A stretch of DNA of 64,000 nucleotides from Lactarius indigo (taxonomy: Eukaryota > Basidiomycota > Agaricomycetes > Russulales > Russulaceae), in the NCBI GenBank assembly GCA_025766275.1, contig JAFKAC010000026.1:620001-684000 (forward strand), read 5' to 3'. A program made the position numbers and the translations under genes. Under the pieces are notes generated by a model. That model saw nothing but the letters and a program-made list of their open reading frames with translations, did not search any database and had not been told where the DNA came from. Position 1 is the stretch's first letter; each line of letters starts with the position of its first letter. Of this stretch, positions 20,588 to 31,110 are shown one piece after another.

Positions 20588-23500
20588 ATGCGAATTCCAG
20601 TACTTTTCAAATCTGCTCACGCGACGGCCGAATGAAACGTCCTCATAGACTCTGGCGCAACCGACAACTTCATAAGTACAAACCTTTTGAAACGACTCAA
20701 GATCGCTTGGTTAGCCACCGAACGCCCCATAAAAATATGGAATGTAGATGGGACCCATAACCAAGGAGGTGAAATCACGTCCTTCACCAACCTAACCATC
20801 AAAACAGGAGGAAAGACCCAGAACCTCCGATTCCTTATCACCGACCTAGGAAACGACGAAGTCATACTTGGATACCCCTGGTTTACGGCCTTTGAACCCA
20901 AATTTCACTGGAGGGATGCCACGATTGATGAAGAATTCCAACCAGTAGTTATCACCAGCCTAAATCTGTCCGACGAAGCCATGCCTTTGGAAGCCACTAT
21001 TAAGGCATTGGAGACGTATCAACTGGACGAATTAGCCTGGGAACAACTAGAAAAAGAGGACGACCCTTGCATCCGACTACGGAAAACAACGACGGCATCG
21101 GAACTAGTGCAGCAAGAAGCAGCAAAGAAGCCCCAGAAAACCTTCGAAGAGATGGTACCAGAAGAGTACCGAAGGCATCAGAAGGTTTTCAGCGAAGAAG
21201 CGTCCCAACGCTTCCCTCCTTCTCGCCCATGGGACCATGCTATAGACTTAGTTCCAACCGCCCCGGAAACTATGGACTGCAAGGTGTACCCACTCACTAT
21301 CCCCGAAACCGAGAAATTGACGGAGTTCGTAACCAAACACTTGAAGAAAGAGTACATCCAACTGTCGAAATCCCCCTACGCGTCCCCTTTCTTCTTCATC
21401 AAGAAAAAGGACGGGAAGCTACGCCCAGTGCAAGATTACCGTCGCCTTAACGAGCTCACCGTGAAGAACCATTACCCGCTCCCCCTTATCCCTGAACTCA
21501 TCGACAAAATTCAAGAGGCACGACTCTATTCGAAGCTGGATATTCGATGGGGATATAATAACGTTCGAATCAGACAAGGGGACGAATGGAAGGCAGCATT
21601 CAAAACAAATCAAGGACTATTCGAACCCCGGGTCATGTTCTTCGGCCTCACAAACTCCCCCAGCACCTTCCAAACTATGATGGACACCATCTTCCGAGAA
21701 TTAGTACTAACAGGCGAAGTCATTGTCTATATGGACGACATCCTAATCGCAACCGCAGATTATTGCACCCACCATAGACAGATATTACACCGAGTCCTTG
21801 ATCTCTGTGATGAACATGACCTATACATTAAACCCGAAAAATGCGTGTTCGAAGTCTATGAAGTGGAATACCTAGGGCTAATCATCGGACACGGACAATT
21901 ACAAATGGACCTGGTCAAAGTCCAGGGAGTTCGAGATTGGAAGGCGCCAACATCGCTGAAAGAAGTATGAGCCTTCTTAGGATTCTGCAATTTCTACCGA
22001 CGATTCATACGGGGATTCTCCACGATCGCGAGGCCTCTCCATGACCTTACGAAGAAGGACGTCCCCTGGGAATGGACAGAGGCTAGACAAAAAGCCTTTG
22101 ATACCATCAAAGAGCGAATCAGTTCGGAGCCCGTGCTCCTATTCCCAAAGCTAGACCAACCCTTCGAAATTGAGGTTGACGCTTCAAGCTACGCCCTAGG
22201 CGCAGTCCTGAATCAGAAAGGGGAAGACAACAAAATCCATCCAATTGCGTTCTACTCCGAGTCGTTATTGGAGGCAGAACGAAACTACGACATCTATGAC
22301 AGGGAGCTATTGGCAATCGTTAAGGCACTGCGAACATGGCGCACATATCTCGTGGGATCTCCCCACCTGATAACCATTCACACAGATCACGCCAACTTAC
22401 AATATTGGAAGGAACCCAGAAAAATCAATCGGTGAGTAGCGCAAGAATTCCAAGAGTTATCCAAATACAATTTCGTACTCAAACACATCCCAGGCAAGAA
22501 AAATACCCAAGCGGACTCGCTATCAAGGCGACCCGACTATGACGACGGCACCAGCGATAACGATCACGTCACTGTACTCCCGGAGGAAGTATTCCTCAAA
22601 ATAACTCAAACATCCATGCATGACATGGACATATGGACCCAAATTACACAAAATATGGACGAAGCAACACTTCTCCCATGGATCGAACCACACAACCTAA
22701 AGAAGCACGACGGACTTTGGTGGAAGGGTGATGCCCTTGTTGTTGTGGGAAACAACGACCTTAAACGGGGGGTAATTACCTTTTTCCACAATACTCCAAG
22801 CGCCGGACATCCAGGAATTGCAAACACCCTAGAGCTGGTACGACACGATTTCTGGTGGCCCAACATGCGTAAAGACGTGGAAGCCTATGTCAAAGGATGC
22901 GCAACATGCCAAAGCAACAAAATCAACCCCCACCGACAGAAACCACACCTATTCCCCATCACTACCGAACCATCGGCCGAGCCATTCGAAGTGGTAGCCA
23001 TGGACTTCATAGTCAAACTCCCACCATCAGGGGGATTTGACTTGATTCTCACCATCACAGACCACGATTGCTCAAAAGCGGCAATATTCATACCGTGTAA
23101 TGAAACCATTACATCAGAAGGAGTGGCCAAACTCTACCTTCAACATGTCTATCCCCATTACGGCCTACCCCGAAGAATTATATCCGACCGAGACCCGAGA
23201 TTCGCATCCGCATTCATGAGGCAGCTATGTAAAACGTTAGGAATACAACAAAACGTGTCATCAGCATATCACCCTCAAACAGATGGCCAATCAGAACGCA
23301 CTAATCAATGGCTAGAACAATATCTACGGCATTGGTGCAACGTACAACAGGACAACTGGGCGGAACTATTACCCATGGCACAATTCGCTCACAATTCCTG
23401 GAAGAACGCCACTACCAAATACTCCCCCTTCTCACTCATTATGGGATGGGAACCGCGAACCACATGGACACCCAAACCGTCCAACAGTCCCACAGTGGAC

Positions 23501-24019
23501 CAAAGATTAGAGGAGCTACTGATACTCCGCCAACATGCGCAAGATAGTATTGCACATGCACAACGCCTCATGGCGCAACGGGGAAAAACAGGATTCACAC
23601 CTTATCAGCAAGGAGACCAAGTATGGCTAGAAGGAACAAATCTCCGCACCTTCTACCCCACAAGCAAACTAGCTCCAAAACGATATGGACCCTTCAAGAT
23701 TACCAGAGTTCTATCAGACGTTTCATACGAGCTAGAACTCCCAGTGTCATGGAAGATACATCCGGTATTCCACGCGAACCTCCTTACCCCATATAAGGAG
23801 ACGGAAATGCACGGCGCAAACTATACCCGACCACCGCCAGACCTTATCGATGGAGAAGAGGAGTATGAAGTGGAGCGGATTGAAGACACCCAGGAACGAG
23901 GAAGAGGGCACAAACTTTACTACCTCGTAAAGTGGAAGGGATTCCCACTGAGCGATAACACATGGGAACCCGCAACAAACATGACCCACGCCATAGACGT
24001 CATTAGGGACTACTACTGA
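20588..24019 (+). pseudogene. gypsy Pol, interrupted by three TGA codons
   Basis: Pol lies in the -1 frame relative to Gag and is open back into the Gag end, so a -1 shift may join them; I see no clear slippery heptamer. Order: protease (LIDSGATDNF, about 20641-20670), reverse transcriptase (LDIRWGYNNVRI, YMDDIL), RNase H (EVDASSYALGAVL), integrase zinc finger (HNTPSAGHPG, CATCQSNK), integrase core (MDFIVKLPP, DRDPRFASAF, HPQTDGQSERTNQ), GPY/F-like region (RYGPFKITRVL) and a C-terminal chromodomain (YLVKWKGFPLSDNTWEP). TGA stops stand at 20633-20635, 21968-21970 and 22433-22435. At the last two the family normally has Arg (before AFLGFCNFYRRFI, and after NR before VAQEF), and each is one CpG transition from CGA. 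Otherwise the frame is full length and open. Confidence 0.93.
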
Positions 24020-24098
24020 CGATATCCGACCGCCAAAGGGGCTGGATGAACAATATAAAAACACAAGCGGCCGCATCCTCACAGCCCTCAACCCCGCA

Positions 24099-25550
24099 AT
24101 GACCAACACACCAGTCTCCGATACCACCCTCGTCCACGTTCTTAGCAACCCCCAGCTTGAAGCCGCCCTCGAACGAGGGATTGTCACCATCGATCTCTCC
24201 GACATCCCCCGCCTATCACCTCTGCCTTCGCCCCAACCTGCCGTCATCCCCATCGAACCCCACATTCCGGAGCGAGAACCCAGAGAACTTACCCCATCAA
24301 CGCCAGAAGAAGGGCAGTACTCTCCGACACCCCCTCCTCAACAACAATCAACCCCCCCGCCTGAACCACAACCTCCGTCACCACCATCCTCGACGCCAAC
24401 TACACCACCCCCACCACTCGAACCGTTCACCCCGGTCCGCATTCACACCCCCATCGATTACAACCGACCCGACTCCCCTCCTGAAGACACCGACGACCCC
24501 AGTGCCCCCTTCTTCCTGAACACACCAGGCACTCCAAAATACTACCCATTGCAAATCCCGCTACCAGACGGTGGATCCAACACTGCGAAGTACATTTACT
24601 ATCGCAAGGGATTCACTGAGGTGGTGGGGACAATGGGCGCTGGGCAACCACACTACGGAGAGATGGTCTATCTCTCGTCGCTCAGACCTAATATCTCAGC
24701 ACCCCCATTCACAGCGGAGCAGCTCCAGTTCTTTGACCCCCACGACATCCGCGCCTGCGCCCTAGATGAAACCCTCATCGAACTCAACTCCCCACAGCTC
24801 ACAGCTGAAGTCACTCGGCTACGCACAGGCCTACTCGCACTCAAAGAAATCGACGAAAAGTGCGAGAAACTAGAGGAGGACGCACGCAAACTACGATCGG
24901 AGCGGCTCACAGTGGACCTGATGTTGGCTAGCACCAAAAGAAGGCTCCAATATGCAGGGGCTCTCGCCACCATTGGTAATGAGTATGCACGCATGACGGC
25001 ACTCCCGGCCCCACTCCAACATTCACAATACGCCATCCCCTTCTCCCCACGATGAGGAGGGCCACTAGAATTCCCCCGTCTTGCTGATAAAACCCACTGT
25101 CGACGCTGTTACCATTGCGGTAGCAGCCACCACCTTGTATGCGACTGCCCCACTAGACCACGGCCAGCCTGTCGCCACTGCCAAAGTCAAGAACACCAGT
25201 CCTATTGGTGTATCTTCCGCCGCGCTGGAATGGTCGAAGAAGTCATCACTACCTCTCAGGCAGACAAGCGCATCCGACAGGCAATACGCATGGAGGCGTC
25301 CACCTCTTTCACTGTCCCAGAACCACCGACAAGCATTGCCGAAACTCAAGGGAGGTGGTGTGGACGGTGCTTCCGCACTGACGCCAATCACGACGAGATC
25401 CGATGCCCACAATATGAAATGTGCCGCAAATGTGGGAGGCGGGGACCCCTCTTCTTTCTCAAGACTCATTACTGTCGACTCGATATTTCCCCGTGGCCGG
25501 AGAATGACCTTGACGCCGACATCTACGACCTCGTTGACCCAGAATCCTGA
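24099..25550 (+). pseudogene. third ORF of the gypsy element: Pro-rich protein with tandem zinc knuckles
   Basis: It starts 79 bp after the pol stop. The first 318 codons (to a TGA at 25053-25055) hold a Pro/Ser/Thr-rich domain, a central block (KYYPLQIPLPDGGSNTAKYI) and a coiled coil (EIDEKCEKLEEDARKLRSER). The same frame then stays open to 25550 and encodes cysteine clusters in series: CYHCGSSHHLVCDC, CRHCQSQEHQSYWC, CGRCFRTDANHDEIRC and CRKCGRRGPLFFLKTHYC. The TGA follows an Arg codon and is one transition from CGA, so I read the ancestral ORF as about 483 aa. Zinc knuckles suggest nucleic-acid binding. It occupies the position of env in some Ty3 relatives, but I see neither a signal peptide nor a membrane segment. 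Confidence 0.75.
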
Positions 25551-25584
25551 AGTTGAGGCGTCTTCAGGTCAAAGCGGGGGGTAA

Positions 25585-26160
25585 TGTTACGATTTTCTGG
25601 ACTCATTCTTTCATTTACCACTATCCCTTTCCCTACACTATATGAGCCCTGTACGATTATGCGGACTTTACGACTACTTGGTTTCTATTGCACGCCCAAC
25701 TTATCGATGGCTCCTTCAGATAAAGTTCGACATGTGCTAGTTTCCGACTTATTCCTGCTCACGCGCGACCCCACGTGATTCGCCTTTGTTCTCGATATAT
25801 CCATGCCTTGTTCCCTTTATGCCTGTCCCTTTATCCCTTAACTTAGCGATGGCGCCATCTGTTTGTAACAACCATACAGCAGAACCCGTATTTAACTCTA
25901 GTCGTATCTAGCTTGTACGGTAGACTAGACTTCTTGTGTAATACTACACTCGTCTACGTGAACTCCTTTGAGTCCCTCGTCTCCCGATCCCCGTCTTTGC
26001 TAGACCTTCGAGTCTTAGCTCTCCTCTATAGTCCAAGTGACGCGTGTCCTTGTGACTCTTGTGCATCATCACATCTGAAGTCGAGCCTCTGAGCTTGGAC
26101 TACCGATCGACTAGCTGACTTAGTACAGGTCGTACTTAACGCCCCTGTAGTGGCGTTACA
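25585..26160 (+). repeat. 3' LTR of the gypsy element
   Basis: It has the same length as the 5' LTR with CpG-type transitions only. It is preceded by a purine run (AAAGCGGGGGGTAA) that can serve as polypurine tract. The TATA-like box and the AGACTAGACTT word are conserved. Confidence 0.93.
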
Positions 26161-26461
26161 GCGACCCTCTTCTTGGGATCCTCAAAGTCAACACCTCTGA
26201 TGACTTGGAACGACGACCAAGATCTGGCCTGATTGAATGCTCCTGGAGATATACTTCCTCTTGTTCTATTGAATCTTCCACGATTGCGATCTCTGCGATG
26301 GCTTCATGGTGCCTTGCCTCGGCTTGCTTTTTGGTGGTAATTGCCATTTCCTCCGCTCGAGCCTTATCGTCTTCTACTTGCTTTTTGGAACATTTTTGTG
26401 GTCTTTTGTCCGGTAGACCAGGGTGTGCGTCTGCATTAGATGGGCGTGTAATGACAGGCAT
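26161..26461 (-). pseudogene. 5' fragment of an unidentified gene cut by the gypsy LTR
   Basis: From ATG at 26461 the frame reads MPVITRPSNADAHPG and then a Lys/Arg/Glu-rich helix (KKQVEDDKARAEEMAITTKK). It stays open to the LTR edge, where it stops within three bases of foreign sequence. Basic, coiled-coil N-termini of this kind accompany transposon-borne genes in mushrooms (from memory). The continuation is not found on the other side of the gypsy element. Confidence 0.5.
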
Positions 26462-26951
26462 ATTGGATGACACTTGGGCTCGGAGAGAGAACAAGAGAAG
26501 TGGGAAAGAGGGCACGAAAAGGAGGTCTGTCTGTCCTTAGTATCTATTATCGATTCTCATTTCATAGGTTTTTTTTTTTTTTCATATCCCAGTGAAACGC
26601 AAGGTTGTTACCACCCACGCATTAGGTCCACTGGAATTACCGTGCCGCAAATTCAGTTTTAGCTATTTGTTTCATCCGCATGTCGTACACCGTTTCACAG
26701 GAAGCGCTGCTTCTGGCCTGAGCCAGTAGTACAACATTTACTTCGATTTCCCTGAAACACCGGCATTGTGTCTCCAGGGAACTTGAAGAGACTCGGGCAC
26801 AATCGGTTGTGCGGTGCACATTTAATCAAAGTATTTCGCTTGGACACTCAGGCTTACACAGGTCCTGACAACACGGACTTAGCTGGACATCGCACTTGCA
26901 CAATCACCGTGCACTGGCCTGTGCACATAACAGTATTGCTAGATCTCTATT
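26462..26951. other. no gene seen; poly(T) run
   Basis: A T-run of about 17 bases lies near 26567-26582 and could be the tail of a minus-strand retrotransposed fragment, but no LINE-like sequence adjoins it. The rest is probably the 3' flank of the Plavaka gene. Confidence 0.4.
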
Positions 26952-29900
26952 CTAGAACGCGATCTCATTTGCGTGGTGGTCTATATACTTGTTAACGTAA
27001 TATGCTTTGAAACTATCTAGTGAATACGTGTAATGAAAGTCCTTTGGAATCTCCCTATTTCTGTAGACTGGAATGAGGTGGGCTGCCCTCAGAAGGGAGT
27101 CCAGGTGCACAACAGTCCTGTCTCGCTTTCCACGCGTGATATCAGGGTGCACCACCCAAAGCCCCGTCACTTGGTCGTTTCCCACCTTTGTGAACCACTC
27201 AACAAGTGCACAGGGATAGTATACACCTTTGTAAGCAATAGAAAAAAACAGCTGTATTCGTACGACAGTCATCCCCAACATCCCTGGCTTGGCATCATCC
27301 TCGACGATGAAGGCGCAGTCATGACGTGGCTCACGTCCTCGCCATGATGGAGTTGAACGGATACATTCACGCCGCATGCCCCATGTACCACAGGGGTCGC
27401 TCGGAGAGTAAAATGTGGCAACCGCCGAGTGGAAGACCGATACCTTGCAGTTTAATGGAGGTATCTCATCTGGTGTGACACCTAGCTGAAGGGAAATACA
27501 TTTTCGAGTCATGTAATGTAGGTCGGGCTCCTCTATGTGATAAGAAAGTTCTTCTATGTCCTTCGGATAGTCGGGGGCTTCCTGGAGTCAGATAGAGGCC
27601 ATACATTCGAAGCGTTTGACATACCTGGAGTCCGGGCCAATACAACGTGCCCAAGGATGTCATCCTCCACAGGCCCCCCGTCATCATCTTCATTATCCCC
27701 ACCAGACGGAATGTGTGGGGAGTGGTGGGCTTGAGAGGCGCCGTCCCCATCAGGTGGAAAATGGGGAGGGTGGGCAGCCTGAGAGGTGCCAGATGCAACA
27801 GTGCACCCACCCGGTAACAAGCCAGCCGCAGTGAAGTAGCTGCACATGGCAGTGAGTTTGTCAAGCCGCTGATTGATCAGGAGCATTTGGCCCAATGCCT
27901 CGTATCGATTCAATCGGCGCCACGGTTTCTTGACCGCTGTAATATGGCGGGATTCTGTGATGGAAGAACACAGTCCACCTGGCGCGCCAAAGTCTTCAAT
28001 CATGCGCCGGTAATGGAAAATTGAGTGCTGCCTTGGGAGTGAGAATCCCTTAGGCCTGACACCCAAAGTCCGGAATATCTCACGAAGTTGCCTGAATTTG
28101 TCCAGAGCACCGTTGAAGGTGTTCAAAGCCTCCGAATTGATACACTGGCGCTGAGCAATGTAGCACGCATCCATGAATGCGGTGAGACACAAAAGGACAT
28201 CCTCTGGAACATAACCAACAATGGCAGGGAGGTAGACTTTCATGAGGGCCTTGGAATCGTCGCCCGTCCACTGCTTGAAATGCCAGCCATGAGGGAATCT
28301 GCGGAGGCCGGGGAAAGGGGGCACTACAGAAATACTTTTATCCAGTTGGATTAGTGAATTGGCTGCGTGTATAGGTCACATACCATCGATCTATGTCGTC
28401 CAGTATAGCATTTGCTCGGCCTATACCATGATGCGCTACCAGGTATCTACACACCCAAGTAACTAGGTGGTCCTTGAAGATCCCCTTGATGAGTTGGTGC
28501 AACAGATCTGGCGACATCATCTCATAGATGTCAGCACATGGAAAATCGAATGCGAATGGCTACAAATGAGTTGAGGGTGAGTATACTGGTGGTACTGGCA
28601 GCAGGGTCATGCGCTTGCATGCAGGGGCATACCACGATATTGCTATCAAGCCCGTATGTAACCCAGAGTGATTCGGAGTCGAGAACGTTCCTCACGACCT
28701 CCGTGTGTCTCGGTGTGCGGCATATGGCATATGCCTCCATGTCGCCTGGAACTGCGGTGCATCTGGAAGCGTGTAGTAATTGAGTCATGTTACGCACGCA
28801 GAAGTATATGGAGCTTACTTAGGGCACCAGCCTGAAATGATACCTGTGAGCATCACTTGCTCGGGGTAATCGGCAATGAACGCTATGATGTCATAAATGA
28901 CCCGTCTGAAATGTCCATCTGGACACCTGCGGATAATGGGAGCAGTCATCCCTGGCCGTAGTGAAGCGAGAACAGCAGAAATAGACGCATGGTACAACCG
29001 TTGTTTGAAGACCTGGAAAATTTTGGACTTGTCATATCGGCAGTCACCTGAAACGTCTGAAGGATCATGTTCGTTAGAGGGCATAGCTCGGCAAGAAAAC
29101 TTGAGGAGACATACACTTTGGAACAGCGAGGAATGCAATCGGAATGACGGCATTCCGATGCGCGCATCGGACAGTGTTGTGGGGATTACCGATTGATATG
29201 TACAAGGGATGGTACTCGACATATCCAGTTGCTACTGATACTGTCGTCTTGTCACTCCCAAGGATGATAGGGCAATACATCGCCCCCTTTGTCCCTGGGT
29301 TGGCCGCGAAGATGTCGTCCTTGTCCATACATGTCAATACACTTCACTGGGGGACATGGATAAATTGACTTACACTACGCCTCCAAGCGATGTTCCCCAA
29401 CATTATGTTGCTCCACCAGCAGCGTGTCCCATCTGCGTTAACGTCAATATACAGGCAGAGATCAAATTGACCTTGGAAATCAGGGTTCCCAAGCATCACA
29501 GATACAACAGCATCCGAGTTGTGATACCACACTTCGTAAGCTGTCCGCATCCAGGTGGGGGAAGTTTCATTGACGTCTTCTGGGATTGTCGTCACCAGAC
29601 ACTGCCAAGGAACGTCGCCATGTACAGAGGAGTTGATGAGTCTGTACATGTGTTCATGGCTCTCGAACGGCGCAGGGGTATCAGAGCCAGCCATAGATTC
29701 GTTCCATAGCCAGAGAAGGTCGTCAATATTTGTGGCAGAAACTTCTGCACGACGGTATAGAAGATCGGCTAAGTGGAATTGAACCCCATTTTCAAAGGGC
29801 GCCCAGCCCCCTTCTGATGCACTTTCCTGGGGTTGTGGTGGCGCACCTGGTGGCAAAAAGTTGCCATCCGAGTCACAGGGGAGGGCTTCTCGACATATTA

Positions 29901-30103
29901 GCAGTACAGATAAGAGTGTGGACACCGAGGGCGTACATACCTGTCAAATGAGGATGCTCCTTCCTCAAATGCGATGAGCCCGCAATATTCCCCACACCAA
30001 TTGGACGGCCATTGGTGACCTCGTGGGTGGTGCGGAAATGGCGCGTACGCCCATGCTGACTGCTGAAAGTTAAAACACAACCTGGGTGGGGGCATGGAAG
30101 CAT
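26952..30103 (-). CDS. Plavaka-type transposase, multi-exon
   Basis: From ATG at 30103 (MLPCPHPGC) the N-terminus has a C2H2 finger (CPHPGC...HFRTTH). After an intron near 29890-29940 come blocks typical of basidiomycete Plavaka transposases in order: LPPGAPPQPQ, HLADLLYRRAEVSATNID, FESHEHMYRLI, DVPWQCLVTTIPEDV, TAYEVWYHNSDAVV, GAMYCPIILGSDKTTVS, VEYHPLYISIGNPHN, RQLYHASISAVLASLRPGM, GHFRRVIYDIIAFIADYPEQ, MMSPDLLHQLIKGIFKDHL, PGLRRFPHGWHFKQWTGDD, KVYLPAIVGYVPEDV, CSSITESRHITAVKKPWRR and finally LDSLLRAAHLIPVYRN with SLDSFKAYYVNKYIDHH. Short GT-AG introns separate the blocks, for example one ending at the GTTTCAG before the DCRYDKSKIF block. I found no definite stop or frameshift. Terminal inverted repeats were not located. 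Confidence 0.88.
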
Positions 30104-31110
30104 GGAAGCGGAATAGCACGCACCGAGCAAGCCAAAAGGTTCATATTAAATATGGCCCAAGTCAAATTCACTGCAGGTGCTAGCGTTTGGCATTAGTACA
30201 AGTGAGAATTACAAGTGAGAGCGACACAAAGAGTCGCGAAGTGAAACCGGTTAATACCGTTCGAGTTGGCTAATCAGGAGTCAGCTATGTAATTAAAATT
30301 AAATTGCTCATTAGACTGCTGAAAATCGGGATTACAATCAAGATTATGATTGTCAAGATCGGCAAGTGAACTGCGCCAGCATAACTGCTTGCACGTGGCT
30401 TTCTCGCCCATGATCCATGCCTGCCCTCTCCCTCTCACCGGAACTTGAACTATGGAAACACCACCCTCGCATCCCGCCATCTTCCTGCCCACTCTAGCAC
30501 CGTTTCTCACCCATTTTCTACCCCACACTCTTCCCCTTCACCACCCGTGATCTACCACCTGCCGCTCACCCTCTGGGCTGCTGCCCGCTGCTCTCGCTAC
30601 TGCTGGTTACCACTTTGCATATCGTGGTATCTCTTCCTTCACATGCTCGTCCTACCACCTGATTCATTCCTTTAGGATTTAGGCATTCATGCCTCCATCG
30701 ATCACCTGCAATGACACTTACTCAAACAAGTCTTGGTTTATCGTTGATCAAGGCAAGACCACTGTAAGTCTGTAACGCCAATCCTTTGGTGGCCATGTCA
30801 ATTCTACACGTGCTCTCTGGTACACTTGGATGTCTACGTTATCTTGCTTCGCCCCCTCGTCTTCGCATCTTGTCTATATATTTCGGCACCTTCGCTTCAG
30901 CACTCTTCGTTACTCGTTCTCGTGTTCTCTCAGCCCTTGGACGTTTCAGAGTCACATGACCAATGTCCGCCTTTCTCGGCCATCAGCGCCGATTCAAGTT
31001 CATGTTCATCGCAAGTATTTTTCCGATTTTTTCCCCCTTAGCCCTCCTTTATCTATTGTCAAACTTTTCAGGACGGGGTATTCCTCAGCTCGAAAACACA
31101 ACTGCAGAAC
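30104..31110. other. intergenic, upstream of two divergent genes
   Basis: It separates the Plavaka start from the DUF6534 gene. C/T-rich stretches appear from 30420 to 31000. A short frame from ATG at 30690 (MPPSITCNDTYSNKSW) could be an alternative first exon of the downstream gene, but I have no supporting joint. Confidence 0.4.

Larger units (their letters stand above)
18267..26160 (+). mobile_element. Ty3/gypsy chromovirus with third ORF, inactivated
   Basis: Two 576-bp LTRs (18267-18842, 25585-26160; TGTTACG...GTTACA) bound gag, pol and a third ORF. The LTRs differ at about 15 positions, all CpG against TpG or CpA. The bases flanking the element (CAAAG left, GCGAC right) are not a duplication, and the two flanks belong to unrelated sequences. 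Pol has three TGA codons and ORF3 one. Integrase ends in a chromodomain, which places the element in the chromoviruses. Confidence 0.95.

Noticed and set aside
24099..25550. Env-like glycoprotein for the gypsy third ORF
   Set aside because: Position fits, but there is no signal peptide, membrane segment or glycoprotein feature; zinc knuckles argue for nucleic-acid binding.
25081..25584. 167-codon frame over the gypsy third ORF
   Set aside because: It lies in a shifted frame; the frame with serial Cys/His clusters that continues ORF3 is the credible one.
26567..26582. Poly(T) as the tail of a minus-strand LINE
   Set aside because: No LINE-like coding sequence or target duplication adjoins it.
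27537..29951. Plus-strand frames across the Plavaka region
   Set aside because: They are shadows of the minus-strand transposase exons, which match family blocks in order.
30690..30790. First exon of the membrane gene at 30690
   Set aside because: The frame MPPSITCNDTY cannot be joined convincingly, whereas ATG at 31111 gives an N-terminus like the family.
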